Below, piece by piece: positions 34,568 through 46,140 of a stretch of DNA of 64,000 bases. Position 1 is the stretch's first letter; each line of letters starts with the position of its first letter. Origin of the DNA: Agriotes lineatus (Eukaryota; Arthropoda; Insecta; Coleoptera; Elateridae); NCBI GenBank assembly GCA_940337035.1, contig CALNHX010002664.1:62001-126000 (forward strand). The letters are read 5' to 3'. A program made the position numbers and the translations under genes. The notes beneath the pieces were generated by a model. The model was not told where the DNA came from and searched no databases. It saw only the letters and a program-made list of their open reading frames with translations.

Positions 34568-35344
34568 ATGAATGAGTACTTCCAAACAGAAAAAGTGGTA
34601 GTGCCAGAGTTACATGCCAAAATGTGTGAGATGTATTAAGGATATACTATATTTTCATGACAGACTTAAATAATATTGATCCAGAAAGTGACTCGAAATG
34701 TTTACATTTAAATGAAACGTACTTAGGTGTAGCTGTGCTAAATTACAAAATCAACTTAAATAATCAAGAATTAACAGATTTTTATGTTCGCTGTCGCAAT
34801 TTTTTTTATAACTGCGTATAAGGGACTCAAACAACGTTATAACTTTGACGATCCTTTATTGAGTCAACTAGATATCCCTTCGCCGCTATGCGAGAAAAAA
34901 CCAAACACCATTACTAATTTAGTCAAACAAGTTCTTACAATGTTAGACATTGAAACTGAACTCGATAAAATTCAGATAGTAGATGATCAGTGAAGACATT
35001 TGTTGTATAATTTCTCTAATTTGCCTGACAATATAAAACATGAACAAAACGCTGATTCCTATTGGGTTAGACTGAGAAATTTACATGTCCATTCTGAAAC
35101 TGCTTTATATAAAAATTTGTCTGGATTTGTATTAGATATTTTATCCCTACCACATTCCAATGTCACGTGTGAGAGGGTGTTCTCTAAGACGAATTTAATA
35201 AAAATGAAAATTCGAAATAGACTGTCGCTGAAAGCAATACACTTCTTAGTGGTAATATCAGAGGACATCAAAAATTATGGTTGCTGCTACGAATATCAAC
35301 CCTCTGAAGAAATGATTCGAAACATGACTTCAAATATATTATAG
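34568..35344 (+). pseudogene. hAT-type transposase, C-terminal part
   Basis: From 34568 the sequence reads MNEYFQTEKVVVPELHAKMC, breaks, then continues LNNIDPESDSKCLHLNETYLG and, in the frame 35000-35344, DSYWVRLRNLHV, VLDILSLPHSNVTCERVFSK and MKIRNRLSLKA. The last is the hAT dimerisation domain. The end stops cleanly at 35344. It is the missing half of the type of protein at 19416-20438, but the two are 14 kb apart and whether they were one copy is open. At least three frameshifts or stops. Confidence 0.75.
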
Positions 35345-35869
35345 AAAAAAGAAAATAATAACTTTGGTGAGTTTTTAACTACCCGTTGGCTAATTTCGTC
35401 TTGACTTTTTAGAATGCTCTGAAGTCATGGATGGAGTAGAAAATGCAGAAGAAATTAATTAAAATTTTATGATATTACTTTATGTACCTATTTGTAATTT
35501 AGGTATCTTACTTTAATGGTTTAATGCTATATTTAGTTTAGTTAAATGAAGGTAATGCCCAGTCTCTTGCAACAAAAAATAAAACGTGCGTATTATGTTT
35601 ATACTTATATTTTGTGTATTACATAAATGCATTTGTGTATGTTGTTTTTAGTACATAATATACAGTGTGTCTCACTTTTCAACTTGACACCCCTGCAACG
35701 TCGTTATTTATTTTCTGATTGATTTTAAATTTTGCACAATTAATTATACTACCTCGTAAAAGGCTTATCTACACAATTTTAAGATAATTGTACTGCATAT
35801 CGGTAGCCTACTGCAATCAGAAATAAACGCAAAACAAATACAGTTGTAACAATCAGTACGTAGTCGGTC
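35345..35869. other. No gene recognised
   Basis: Unassigned AT-rich stretch. ACAGTGTGTCTCACTTTTC near 35660 looks like the end of an unidentified DNA transposon. Confidence 0.35.
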
Positions 35870-38150
35870 TAAAGCAATCATACCCGTTCGAAAAAAAATT
35901 GTTATGAAAGTACTCGATATATCATTATTTAGAATTTTCAGAATACTAAAACAATTTCGTGAACATGGCATAATGGCAGCTGAAGACCGAGGTGGTGACT
36001 ATACTTCAAAGAGGTTTGCTGAAAAAAATTTCAACAAAAAATTAAGCATCTATCTGTGCCCGCCATTCTATTACATCAGGGAGTACCTAATGTTGGTGAC
36101 GAGCGAATATTATAAAGCCAAGGGAGATAGGTACACCATTGATACCCTGCTGCAAGAGCTAACAAGTAACTACGAGATACTCGTGTCATACGGAGTGAAT
36201 CCTGACGTGACCTCACAAATATTCAGGGAGTTGTTCCATTTTTTGGGAACATACTCCCTTACTAATATTTTAAACGTGTCCAGTGTGTGCTCTTGGGCGA
36301 ATGGATTTCAGATAAAACACAACCTAGAGCTTTTGCAAACGTGGACCGGTGAAAAGCAGTTAGATGGTACAAAAGTATGGGTTCCTCACGTCCAGAAATG
36401 AAACAAAATGATAAACTTCATGGAACAGTATAAAACGTCTCCTAAACTCGTTTATTACATGTGAAAATGGTTATAAACATATGAGCTATTGATTTACTTG
36501 AACTACCGACGTCATGTGAGCACAACAACAAACTTTGGAGATGCAATCAACTAACAATGAGTGATATAAAGGACTTTCATGATGCTTTCTACAGCCACAA
36601 AAGTAAGATTTCTCAAGATAACTTTATCTTAAAGCATTGTGAGGCAAAGGAAATTAAAAGGTGTATACCAAAAAACAGTACGAAAGCTCCTAGATAGCTT
36701 CAAGTATTGTATTCGTAGTTGGTCTAAAGCAATGATACCCGTACCTCAAAGAGCATTTATAAAAGTACTCCATATATCATTATTTAGAATCCTCAGAATA
36801 GTAAAACAATTTCGTGAACATGGCATAATGTCAGCTGAAAAACGAGGTGGTGACTACACTTCAAAGAGGTTTGCTAAAAAAAAATCATCGAAGTGATCGA
36901 AGTGATATGGCACACATCACTAGGTAGCCAGTTTGTTATTTTTCAAGTAGAATTTCATTAAATTGTGCATGTAAGACTAAGTTTGATTGTTTTTAAAAAG
37001 GCGTCAGTAAGTATTTTTGCTGTTCAGTTTTTAGATCGGTAATTTTCCTGTACTCGTAGTTATATTAACTGGTAACTGCCATGGAAACACCAATGGTAAA
37101 TAGTCAGAAATGATCGATCGTGCAATAAGTTACTTTAGAAACATTTTTATAATAATTATAATTTAGGTTTCGGATCTCCAAAGACTGATATTTGTCCAAC
37201 GTGTCTGCAGTTGGAAGAAAAATTAAAGAGAATCGGATGAAACCAAAAAATTCACTTCAATGACGCAAAATCGAGTGCATAAATTAAGGGCACAGGCATT
37301 TTATAATTTCCTTAAGAAAGAATCAGATGACCTACTGACTTTATCTTTTGATTGCCAAAAAAATCAGCCGCCGCCCAAAATACCTGATCAGGCTAGCTAT
37401 TATAGTACACAGATTTACCTGTATAATTTCACTGTGGCAAAGGAATCTTCCAAAGGTAAAATAAATCCCAGCACAGAACGTTCTTACTGCTGGTGAGTTT
37501 GCAAAAGGATCTAGCCGACAGAATAAAAATTCAATTATTATGTTATGAGTGGCAGGTGACTGTGTGATGCCCACATATACATTCAAGGGGGCTGGTATTT
37601 CCTGTAACGGGTCACTCGTTTTTACCATCAGTATTTGGAAATGCAGAGAAACAAATAAAGGCAAAATATACTATTCTTCTCCCAAAGGAATACTTTAAAA
37701 TTTTAGATAAACACGGTGGATGTATAAAGGTAGGAAGCAATAATAATATGAAAGTGGCTTACTGGAAACCTGCAAAAGATGAAGTAATTAAAACCATTGG
37801 CGCTTGACATTTCCAATTTAAGCCATCTAAACGTATCATTTTGGAGAGAACGGATAAAGGCAGGATCCTTGTTGGAGGGGCAGTTTCCTACAACAACAAT
37901 AAGAATAGCCAAAACATATGGAAGAAAAGAAGTTTGGAAGATGCTGAATCCCCACATCATTACAAATAGAAACGCAGTAAAACGGGATAAGGACAACGTG
38001 GAAGCCCTACTTAGCGTTCGCTTTGGGGTTTGGAGGAAGGGCAAAAATGTAACCTTCTATCGTCACGTCTTAGATGACAGTGAGGATAATAATATAGAAG
38101 ACACAGAAGAAAATTGTAAATTTCGTGATGTTCCGGACTTGAATATTTAA
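35870..38150 (+). pseudogene. DDE-type transposase of unassigned family, with internal duplication
   Basis: The N-terminal piece occurs twice: 35870-36020 and 36640-36890 (SLFRILRIVKQFREHGIM, RGGDYTSKRFA). The second copy follows FHDAFYSHKSKISQDNF-like sequence near 36556. A Cys-rich segment, GFGSPKTDICPTC, lies near 37170, then LSFDCQKNQPPPKIPDQ with a candidate catalytic Asp near 37347, SYYSTQIYLYNFTV, and VTGHSF-like residues after a frameshift near 37600. The tail to 38150 is broken. The motif order matches a transposase family common in arthropod genomes; the superfamily name is uncertain (Sola-like is a guess). A relative lies at 60648-63077. Confidence 0.6.
36026..36403 (+). pseudogene. 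Myosin V-like DIL domain fragment inside a transposase
   Basis: Directly in frame after the first transposase piece, about 125 codons read REYLMLVTSEYYKAKGDRY, IDTLLQELTSNYEILVSYG, SQIFRELFHFLGTYSL and VCSWANGFQIKHNLELLQTW. The order QIF-LF, CSW..G.QI..NL, then L..W is that of the dilute (DIL) cargo-binding domain of class V myosins. It has no intron, which suggests a copied transcript. It stops at 36403 and the transposase N-terminus then repeats. I infer capture of host sequence by a transposon; a chance resemblance is unlikely but an alignment is required. Confidence 0.6.
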
Positions 38151-38223
38151 GGATTTTGTATGTTTGTTGCCTTACACAAAATTAATTAGTTATTATTAAT
38201 TTAAGTTGAAGAAACTGGTTTTT

Positions 38224-38379
38224 CTTTTTACTTTCTCGCATACGGTAGTATAGAGAAAGTATTGTAATCGTCAAAAAAATCGACTTCGAGATTTTGACGA
38301 ATCTCGACGTTTTAGACCTCCTAGAGTCCGAAAAACCATTTTTCGAATTATGTCTGTGTGTGTGTGTGTGTGCGTGTGT
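38224..38379. repeat. Interrupted repeat, left half
   Basis: Hairpin TACTTTCTC...GAGAAAGTA, then about 90 bp and a TG tract, as at 33396-33535. The rest of this repeat appears at 45570-46140, so an insertion of about 7.2 kb splits it at the TG tract. Confidence 0.7.
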
Positions 38380-38699
38380 TGGTTTCACTATAATTGTGGC
38401 AACTTGTGTGTGAATCAGACTGGACTGTGGCACCTTCAAAAATTGTGGCAACTTACACACGATGCCACAATTTTTATTGGAAGATTCTGCCTGTTCTCAG
38501 TATGTTTTGGTGCCGTTATATCTATATATATGGTATATTTGACTTTACGTATTATCTGCCTTCTTTAGGTCGACCTAAGGGCACATATTTATGAGATATA
38601 TATTTTTTTATGTTGCTAGTGTGTAAGATGCCACTTTTTACGTCTATTCATGTAGTACACACTTTAATAATTGTGGCAACTTCGCGTCTGTTGAGATGG

Positions 38700-38886
38700 T
38701 GGCGCCACCTACTCATTTACGCGTTATTGCCAAATTTAACCAACATGGCACGCGACGCTGGGTGCTGATCTTGCTTTTTGCTTGGCCGCACGGTGTATTC
38801 ATGTTTCGTTTACGTGGCGGCGGTCTGCTATCACCGTTTAGTTAAGTAGAACAGTGTTTTGAAGCTGTAAAGTGTTCATTAATAAG
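38700..38886 (+). promoter_or_regulatory. Probable 5' untranslated exon and promoter region
   Basis: The exon-like end AATAAG|GTAAGT at 38886/38887 is a strong donor, and a matching acceptor (TTTTGCAG) lies at 40400-40407, 13 bases before the ATG. The transcription start was not located. GGTGGCGCCACC lies at about 38699-38710. Confidence 0.45.
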
Positions 38887-40420
38887 GTAAGTATTCCACA
38901 TCAATTACTTGCTGAACGAGTATGCTGTAATCAAATGAAAAACCGGGCACATTGTTTCGGACCAAGTTCAGTTTGGATTTCATTTGTTCTTATCAGCTGT
39001 TACATTAGTTTAGAATTCTAAATAGAAATACCTAAAACTCCTATCGGATATGAGGGAATGCTAGTTTATTTAACGAAATGCGTAACTGTTAATATACGCT
39101 GAACTCTTGAATTTTAACCTATAAATTAGCTGCATTCTTTGTAGTTGTTTTAATTAACAAATAGTGATTTAATATTTTTCGCTGTGTTTTAGTATTTGGT
39201 GGTCATCGGATTCTTTTTGTGGCTTTGTTCTAAGACAAGTATATCAGGCGTCTCAAGCTAGGAATTTTATTATTGGTTCATTTTTATTTAAATGACTTTT
39301 TGGTGTTTCGTGCTGGAAGTATTTCTGATGCATTTTATTACATTTTTTAATAGACCAGTTACGCCGAATACAGTTTTAGCTTTAAAATGTTTAGTGGAAT
39401 AAGATCTTCCATTTTTCTGCAGGGTTTTTTAATAAGATCGTACTGCTATACTGCACTCAATTAAACAAAAATTGTTTCTAAATCTCTTAGTACATACCAA
39501 ACTGAAGTGTAATTTTATTTTAACTTTCTGTTTACGGTACAGCGTGTAAGCACATCCCGATGTTCCATTTTGCGGTCTAACTTTTACAATATTTTTTTTA
39601 TTCTTCCATACGCCATGACACTGTTCCTATGTACCTTTAGAATAATTTAATGTTATATAATCAGTTGTTGCTCCTTACAAAAATTATGTTATCTACCGTA
39701 ATTGTTCTAAGGTGTAAGAATGCTCCGTACAATAAGCGCTGTCTTTTTTTGTTGGTGTTGTATGTACCCAGGTTAGCAGTTTGGTAAAATAAAAATTTCA
39801 TTTGAAGCACGAGGCATTAAATAATTGAACATTTTTGTTAACGTGAAAATATATATTAGACCCAAATATGCCGAAAATGTTAAAAAAAATGACTGGGGTG
39901 TATTTACAACGTGCTCAGTAAATAATGTATGCTAAAAGGCATAGTAAACAGAGCATTCAAAGCCAGAAAAAGTTTGTCTAATACTCAATTCAATATGAAT
40001 ATGAAAAATAATTAATATTACAAAATATCAAAATAAGAAAATAACTAAAAACAGAAAAAAGTTTGTGCATAAAGTTTAAATTAATGAAATGCAATGGCCT
40101 TAAAAATTAACGCAGCCAAATTAAAATCTATGAAAAGTTTAAATTTCTCTAATTTTTGAAGCCATCATTTCTGTGGTTTTTAGTTATAAAAATTCCCTAA
40201 GAAACTTGTGAGCATTGCTTATTTTGACATTAAAAAGGAAACTGATTTAATAGCTCGCAATTTTGACAATCTAAAATAACTCGGACTATGTTGTATTCGA
40301 ATTATAAAATTGTTTCGATTCCCAAAGAAGAGGTTTAAATAAATAAAACTGTTATATTCATTCAAGTATATCAATTTAAAATTTTGTTAAAAAATATTGT
40401 TTTGCAGGGTACGTTTCATA

Positions 40421-43400
40421 ATGAATACTCGATCAGCTAAAATACTTAGTTTGCTAAATATCCCAAAATATGAGAGCACCAAGGGATTGGGAGAGGATCT
40501 GAAAAACAAAGCAATAAAGGAGTTTCAAAAGCTACCACCAGATATATCTACACAGACTGATGATGGAGTATCGGCCAGTGATTCTGAAAGTAAAACTAGT
40601 GGCAGTGATTATGTACCATCGGATACTGACGAAAGCATTGTTTCTAACACAACTGACGAATCATGCACACCGTTGGCAAGTATTAAATTAGATAAAGGAA
40701 ACCAAAGTCGTAAAACAAATGACATCAAAAAGACCAAAAAGGCAAGGGCCACACCACATCGCAACTATAATATTCCTGATTCTACTATTTTTGAATCTAG
40801 TACTTCATCCGCTTCTGCAACAAATAATAATGTACACATTATGGCTGCTGTAAAATGTAACGGCAAACGTATCCGAAATAAAGGACATGCTTGCTATTTT
40901 TGTCAAAAGGTAGTCTTGAATCCATCCCGGTATTTTGAAGTAATGCATAAAACTGAAACAGAAGTAGCTAAAATATTAGCTATGCCAAAAAATTCAAAAA
41001 ATAGAAGAGAATCGTTTTCTAATCTAATAAGAGTTGGTGACTTTTACCACAATTGCGAGGTAATGTCCATGAAAAAGGGAGAACTCATATTAGTCAGACG
41101 ACCAACGGAGGACGAGCATCGAATTGCAAATTTTAATTACTATGGTCCATGTCCCAACTGATTAGGGTTTATGCTCAAAAAACTAATTTGGCACCATATA
41201 AAATTTAGCTGCACATCTAAAACAAGGGTTAACACTGGTAAAAGTAGACACATAATTGCAGAGAGCAATGCAATTCTAAATAATGCATTTGGTGCAGAGT
41301 TTTCTACAGACTTTATAACCAACATTGCATCTAAATTACGTGATGATGACATTGGAAATTATTGTAAGGAAGATAACTTGATTTTGAAATTTGGGGCTTT
41401 ACAGTTTGAAAAGTACGGAACCACACAGTGTGAATTAATAAGGCAAATGATGAGACAACTCGCACGATTTGCAATGAAAGCACGTGAAATAGAAAACTCT
41501 AATAAACATTTATCAGATTATCTTGAGCCTCAAATGTTCGATTTAGTTATTCAAGCTACCAAATCAGTATGCGTGTCACATCAAAATATAGTAAAAAGAC
41601 CAGAATTTGAAATACCATCTTTAGCTTTAAAGATCGGACATGCTTTGAAAAAGTGTGCATCAATTCAACGAGGAAGCTGTTTAAGGGCAGGTAATCTCTC
41701 TGGAAACAATACTTTAATGTGTTTTCTGAATTTAATGGAATTGGAATGGTGTGCTAGAATATCATCTAATGCTTTAGCTACTATGTATAATCGCAAGATG
41801 AGTGCAACACAATTATTGCCTCTAACCAGCGATTTACTTAAGTTAAGTCAGCATATAGATCATGAAATGACAAAAGTAAGAGCATTATTGGCTGAATCTT
41901 GTACAACCCAAAACTGGACATATTTTGCTTCATTAATATTAAGTAAAGTAATTCTTTTTAATAAGAGAAGATCAGGAGAAGCATCACGCATGACCATTAG
42001 TAATTATGCATCTAGGCCGATGTGGTCTGAACAGTGTACCGAGGAATTGAAGAATTCGCTTACGGAGCTTGAAAAAAAGTTGGCAGAGCAACTCACAGTA
42101 ATCGAAATTATTGGTAAACTGGGTAGAAAGGTTCCTGTTCTTTTAACTCAGGATACTAAACTATCAGTTGATCTGTTGATTAAAACTAGACAGGAAGTTG
42201 ATATCTCAAAGGAAAACCCCTATGTGTTTGCTCGTAGTGGAAATTCTATTTCAAATCTACGAGGTCACGATTGTCTCCGCAAAATCTGTTCTGATGCATA
42301 TTTGGAGCATGCAGAAAATATCACCAGTACAAAATTACGTAAATACATAGCTACCGTTTGTCAAGTATTTAATCTTTCTGAAAACGAATATGAGTGGTTA
42401 GCTCGACATCTTGGACATGATGTGAGGGTGCATCGACAGTTCTATAGACTACATGAAAGTGCAGTCGAACTAACAAAAGTTAGTCGCTTGTTACTTGCTG
42501 TGGACAAAGGAGAAGTCAGCAAGTATGCTGGTAAAAAATTAGAAGATATTAATTTAGAAGGTAAATAATTTTATTCAGCTATACATAGTTACAAATAATT
42601 TTAATATAAGTAAATAAGCTGTAGCAAACGTTTTGCTGAGATAATATTGTATAGAACTAATACATTAGGCATCTTGTTCTTTCTAGATTTACCACCTCCT
42701 GAAGAAGACCAAGAAGAAATGGAAGATGAAAATGTGCATAATGAGGATGTGCCTGAAATGTCTGCTGAACCTGTACCTACAGGTGCACATAATAACGATA
42801 TCAGAGAAAGTTTATTGATTAATGACCCCACAGTATCGTCCTCGGCTGAAATAAATATTACAACTAACAATAGGAGACAAGTCTGTTCAGCTTCAGTACC
42901 ATCAGGTATGTGTATTGCTTTACCAATGAATAAAGATGACATGAAATTTGAGTGGATCAGGATCTTGGTTTATCATTTTTTTTAAATTTAATTTCAATTT
43001 CCAAGTTTTTGAATAAAAAAAATTGTTAGGTTTACAAGTTGTTGTATGTACCGGGTGTCTGTTCTCAAACTCGAACATAGGAATCTAACATGGAAATAAA
43101 CGTTTTTTGTTATTTCTGCTCGCCAATCTAATGTACAAGAATTGTAATGGTGTCACTAAAAAGAGAATATTATTGCCAATCAAATAATATTAATAAAAGG
43201 CCCAAAAGTGCAATTTTTATGTTATAATACTAATTTAAAAATTTGTCAGTTTTTAAAAATGGTTAGCCTTGCTTGAGCATCGGATTTTGTTTACCTACCT
43301 TACTTAGTTGTCAATTTTGCAAGATTGGCTTGTGTAGGGGTTTATTTGAGGAACAATGAATTCTTATACCAACGAAGAAAGGGTTTTCATGGTGAAAACC

Positions 43401-44353
43401 TTTTTATACCGTTCAGTTTAATAATAGATCAATACCTACGTACGCCTCGCCTGTCCATATCATCCTTCGGCCATGAAAAATGTCATTTTACCGCCTAGGT
43501 CTACAATATAGTATTAAAACGTGTTATTTTTCAATGAAAATTGTTGTTACTCACCACCCCTATTTTCTGATTCTACAGAAATATTTTCATCTCTTTCGAA
43601 TCTTTGCACATATTTTTAAATAGTACTTGCAGATGAGCAGATGGTATTGGTCTATTATTAAATTGAACGGCAAACAAGTCTCGAGTTCTTCGAAGACTAA
43701 TGCTAGTATAAAAGGTTTTCACCATGAAAACCAGTTCTTCGTTGGTATAAGAATTCATTGTTCCTCAAATAAACCCCTACACATGCCAATCTTGCAAAAT
43801 TGATAACTTAGTAAGGTAAACAAAATCCGATGCTCAAGCAAGGCTAACCATTATTTAATAACTGTCAAAATTTAAATTAGTATTACAAAATGAAAATTGC
43901 AGTTTTATGCCTTTTATTAATATCATTTGATTCGCAATAATTTTCTCTTTCTAGTAACACCATTACCATTTTTGTACATTAAATTGGCGAGCAACGATCT
44001 CCAAAAACGTTTATTGCCATGTTAGATTCCTATGTTCGAGTTTGAAAACGGACACACGGTATATGTATGTATATGTACCTGGATTGTAAGACAGTTTATA
44101 CCAATTTTATTACATTTTAGACAAACAAAAGGAGAAAACTGGTAGGAGCTGTCAAAAACGCCCATGGTCAACTGACGAAAAGGAAGCAGTGTTAAAGTTT
44201 TTTAAGGCTTCAATAAAAAAGGAATCAGTACCAGGCAAAGCAGATTGTTCTCGATGCATTGAAGAGAATGCAATACTGATATCAAGAAAATGGACTGATA
44301 TTAAATTTTGCGTCAAAAATCATATTGATAAAATCAAGAAAATGAGAAAGTAA
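40421..44353 (+). pseudogene. Tyrosine recombinase gene, spliced, one in-frame TGA
   Basis: The start ATG (40421, MNTRSAKIL) follows the acceptor at 40407. Coding exons are 40421-42560, 42687-42905 and 44121-44353, joined at consistent phases by GTAAAT, GTATGT donors and TTTCTAG, TTTTAG acceptors. An N-terminal acidic and serine-rich part leads to a Cys/His segment (ACYFCQKVV and CPN-stop-LGF with WHHIKFSC). The only defect I see is TGA at 41159-41161, where a cysteine is expected. The recombinase core has NKRRSGEASR (first Arg, about 41960-41990), TKLRKYIAT (second Arg, about 42331), LGHD (His, about 42411) and RQFYRL (nucleophilic Tyr, about 42440). The final exon encodes a basic domain (RPWSTDEKEAVLKFF). 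AATAAA lies at 44392. Confidence 0.75.
43050..44066. mobile_element. Mariner-like element with long inverted repeats, in an intron
   Basis: Terminal repeats of about 340 bp (ACCGGGTGTCTGTTCTCAAA on the left; inverted at 44010-44066) surround a short unique centre. Both arms encode the start of the same transposase (MNSYTNEE, FMVKTF), forward at 43356 and reverse at 43758, the reverse arm reading on to LRRTRDLFAVQFNNRPIPS. TA flanks fit mariner insertion. It lies in the last intron of the recombinase gene. Confidence 0.7.
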
Positions 44354-45569
44354 AGTTGAAGTAATAAGTAATCTTTGTATATGAATCAAACAATAAAAAA
44401 ATTTAACGAAACAAGTGACAATTTATTACAAACTGAACGTGATCCCTACTCAAGCAAGCGAGCAGTTTAATTGTTGTTGATATGGGGACTTACAGACTAT
44501 TGTGATCTCATACCTTTTTTCAGTCATGGTACAATAACATTTTAAGGATGAGAGTTGATTAATGTTACTTTCTTCCCTAGGGAATAAAACTCAAATGTGT
44601 AAACCAATCTTTATTTCAAACCTCACATTAACATAATTTACCTAGCATTAACATAAACAATGAGCATACAGCTTTGTAAATAATTATTAAAATGTAGAGG
44701 GACCGTGAGTTTTTTTTTACCTGCTGTTGCAGACTTCAAGATTCAGCTACTAATACCTCACTTGAATAAGTTGTGGGGAGAATTGTTTTTGGTACAGCTA
44801 TCTTTTACTAAACTATTCCTCAATGTATCGTTGGGCTGCCATCCACCCACCTGAAAGAGTTAAACTGTAATAAATTGGCTACTTAAAAAAATCAATTTAC
44901 TTACCTGGAAATATCAAACTTTTCTTTTGCACGTAACACGGTTCTCAGCTTCGAATAGTAGGACCATAGGCTAGAAGCTTTTGCTATTCGATTTCTCCAA
45001 AACATATGTTAACGAGCGCCTCTTTGGCAACACTTTACTTTCTTCAAAACTCTATTCACGACGTACAAGGCGTAACACCTGATTCAAAAAAATTTATTTT
45101 AAAAACAGAAATAACCCCTCCACTCACGAGCAGCATATTTGGAAAATACCATGTTGAAAATTAGATGATTTTGAAGTATTGAATTTATTACATATTTGTT
45201 TTATTTGAGTGACCGATTACATATTCTTTGCAAAACTTTTACTAAAATTGAAAGACATCATTGACTGTACATTTGGCAACGTTGCCTTTATACACATACC
45301 AGAAATATAATTATTGTGACACCTCAGGTTAACACACCTCACATAATACTATAACTGTGACACCCACTTTACACAGAGTAGGTTTTTCAATCATTGTGGC
45401 AAAGTCGCCACAATTTAAAAAAGCCTGTAGGTTCCTTCATATGGAAGGTATTCTGAAATATCCAAGATTTATGGCATTGCCACCCGATGGCGCCACTGTC
45501 TAGCACGGTTTTAAACCAAATGCCACAATTGACGATTATTCATGGGTTGCCACAAATATTGGGAGGCAT
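44354..45569. other. 3' part of the recombinase element, no second gene
   Basis: Polyadenylation signal at 44392, then AT-rich sequence to the motif-bearing right end. No further coding frame is supported. Confidence 0.4.
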
Positions 45570-46140
45570 GTATGCGTGTGTGTGTGTGTGTGTGTGTGAA
45601 CACGATAACTTAAAAACGAAATAAGCTAGACCCTTGAAATTATGTACATAGTCATTATTCAAAATTTGTAGATTCCTGTCAAATTTTGAGCGAAATCGGT
45701 TAACCGGAAGTGGCACTTTACCTAAACAGGTAGCGGTACCTATTCAAGTAAAGTACCAGTTTGCTTTGAGATATTTGAACAAAATTTTGTACATACATTT
45801 ATTATGTAGAAAACCTACCAGATATTACATTTCAGCATGATCGGTTAACCGGAAATGGCATTTTACCTAAACAGGTAGCGGTATCCATTCAAGTAAAGTA
45901 CCAGTTTGCTTCAAGGTATTTGCACGAAATTTTGCACATACATTTATTATTGAGAAAAACTCCCAGATATAAAATTTCAGTATGATAGGTTAACCTAAAG
46001 CGGCACTTTACCTAAACAGGTAAGTGGTTACCTGAAAATGTAATTTTATCGCTGTATGTATATACATTGCAATAAACTTCTCAAATTTGCTAGAAAACAA
46101 GGCGACTGCGAAAAAGTCTAGGGGAGCACACTCCCGATTT
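45570..46140. repeat. Interrupted repeat, right half
   Basis: Starts with a TG tract, then GAACACGATAACTTAAAAAC and three tandem-like blocks, each with GGTTAACCGGAAGTGG or a variant and CTTTACCTAAACAGG (about 45699, 45843, 45989). It ends with a small palindrome (GGGGAGCACACTCCCG near 46120). Confidence 0.65.

Larger units (their letters stand above)
38380..45569 (+). mobile_element. Crypton-like tyrosine recombinase element (proposed)
   Basis: The segment lies between two halves of one interspersed repeat. Its left end has ATTGTGGCAACTT three times (38390, 38440, 38670 regions) and GGTGGCGCCACC near 38700. The right end has GGCGCCACTG near 45490, then GCCACAATTG and GTTGCCACAAAT (45521-45556), that is, the same two motifs inverted. 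A recombinase gene lies between. Cryptons use a tyrosine recombinase and have no long terminal repeats, which fits. No target duplication can be defined in the TG tract. Confidence 0.55.

Noticed and set aside
36026..36403. A genuine myosin V gene exon at its native locus
   Set aside because: It is fused in frame to transposase sequence, has transposase on both sides, and no other myosin exon is visible nearby.
38350..38380. TG microsatellite as a regulatory element of the recombinase gene
   Set aside because: It is part of the interrupted interspersed repeat and is also present at the far side of the insertion.
41159..41161. Selenocysteine recoding at the TGA
   Set aside because: Not excluded, but a plain cysteine-to-stop mutation is simpler, and I recognise no SECIS-like element by eye. 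It is listed only as a test.
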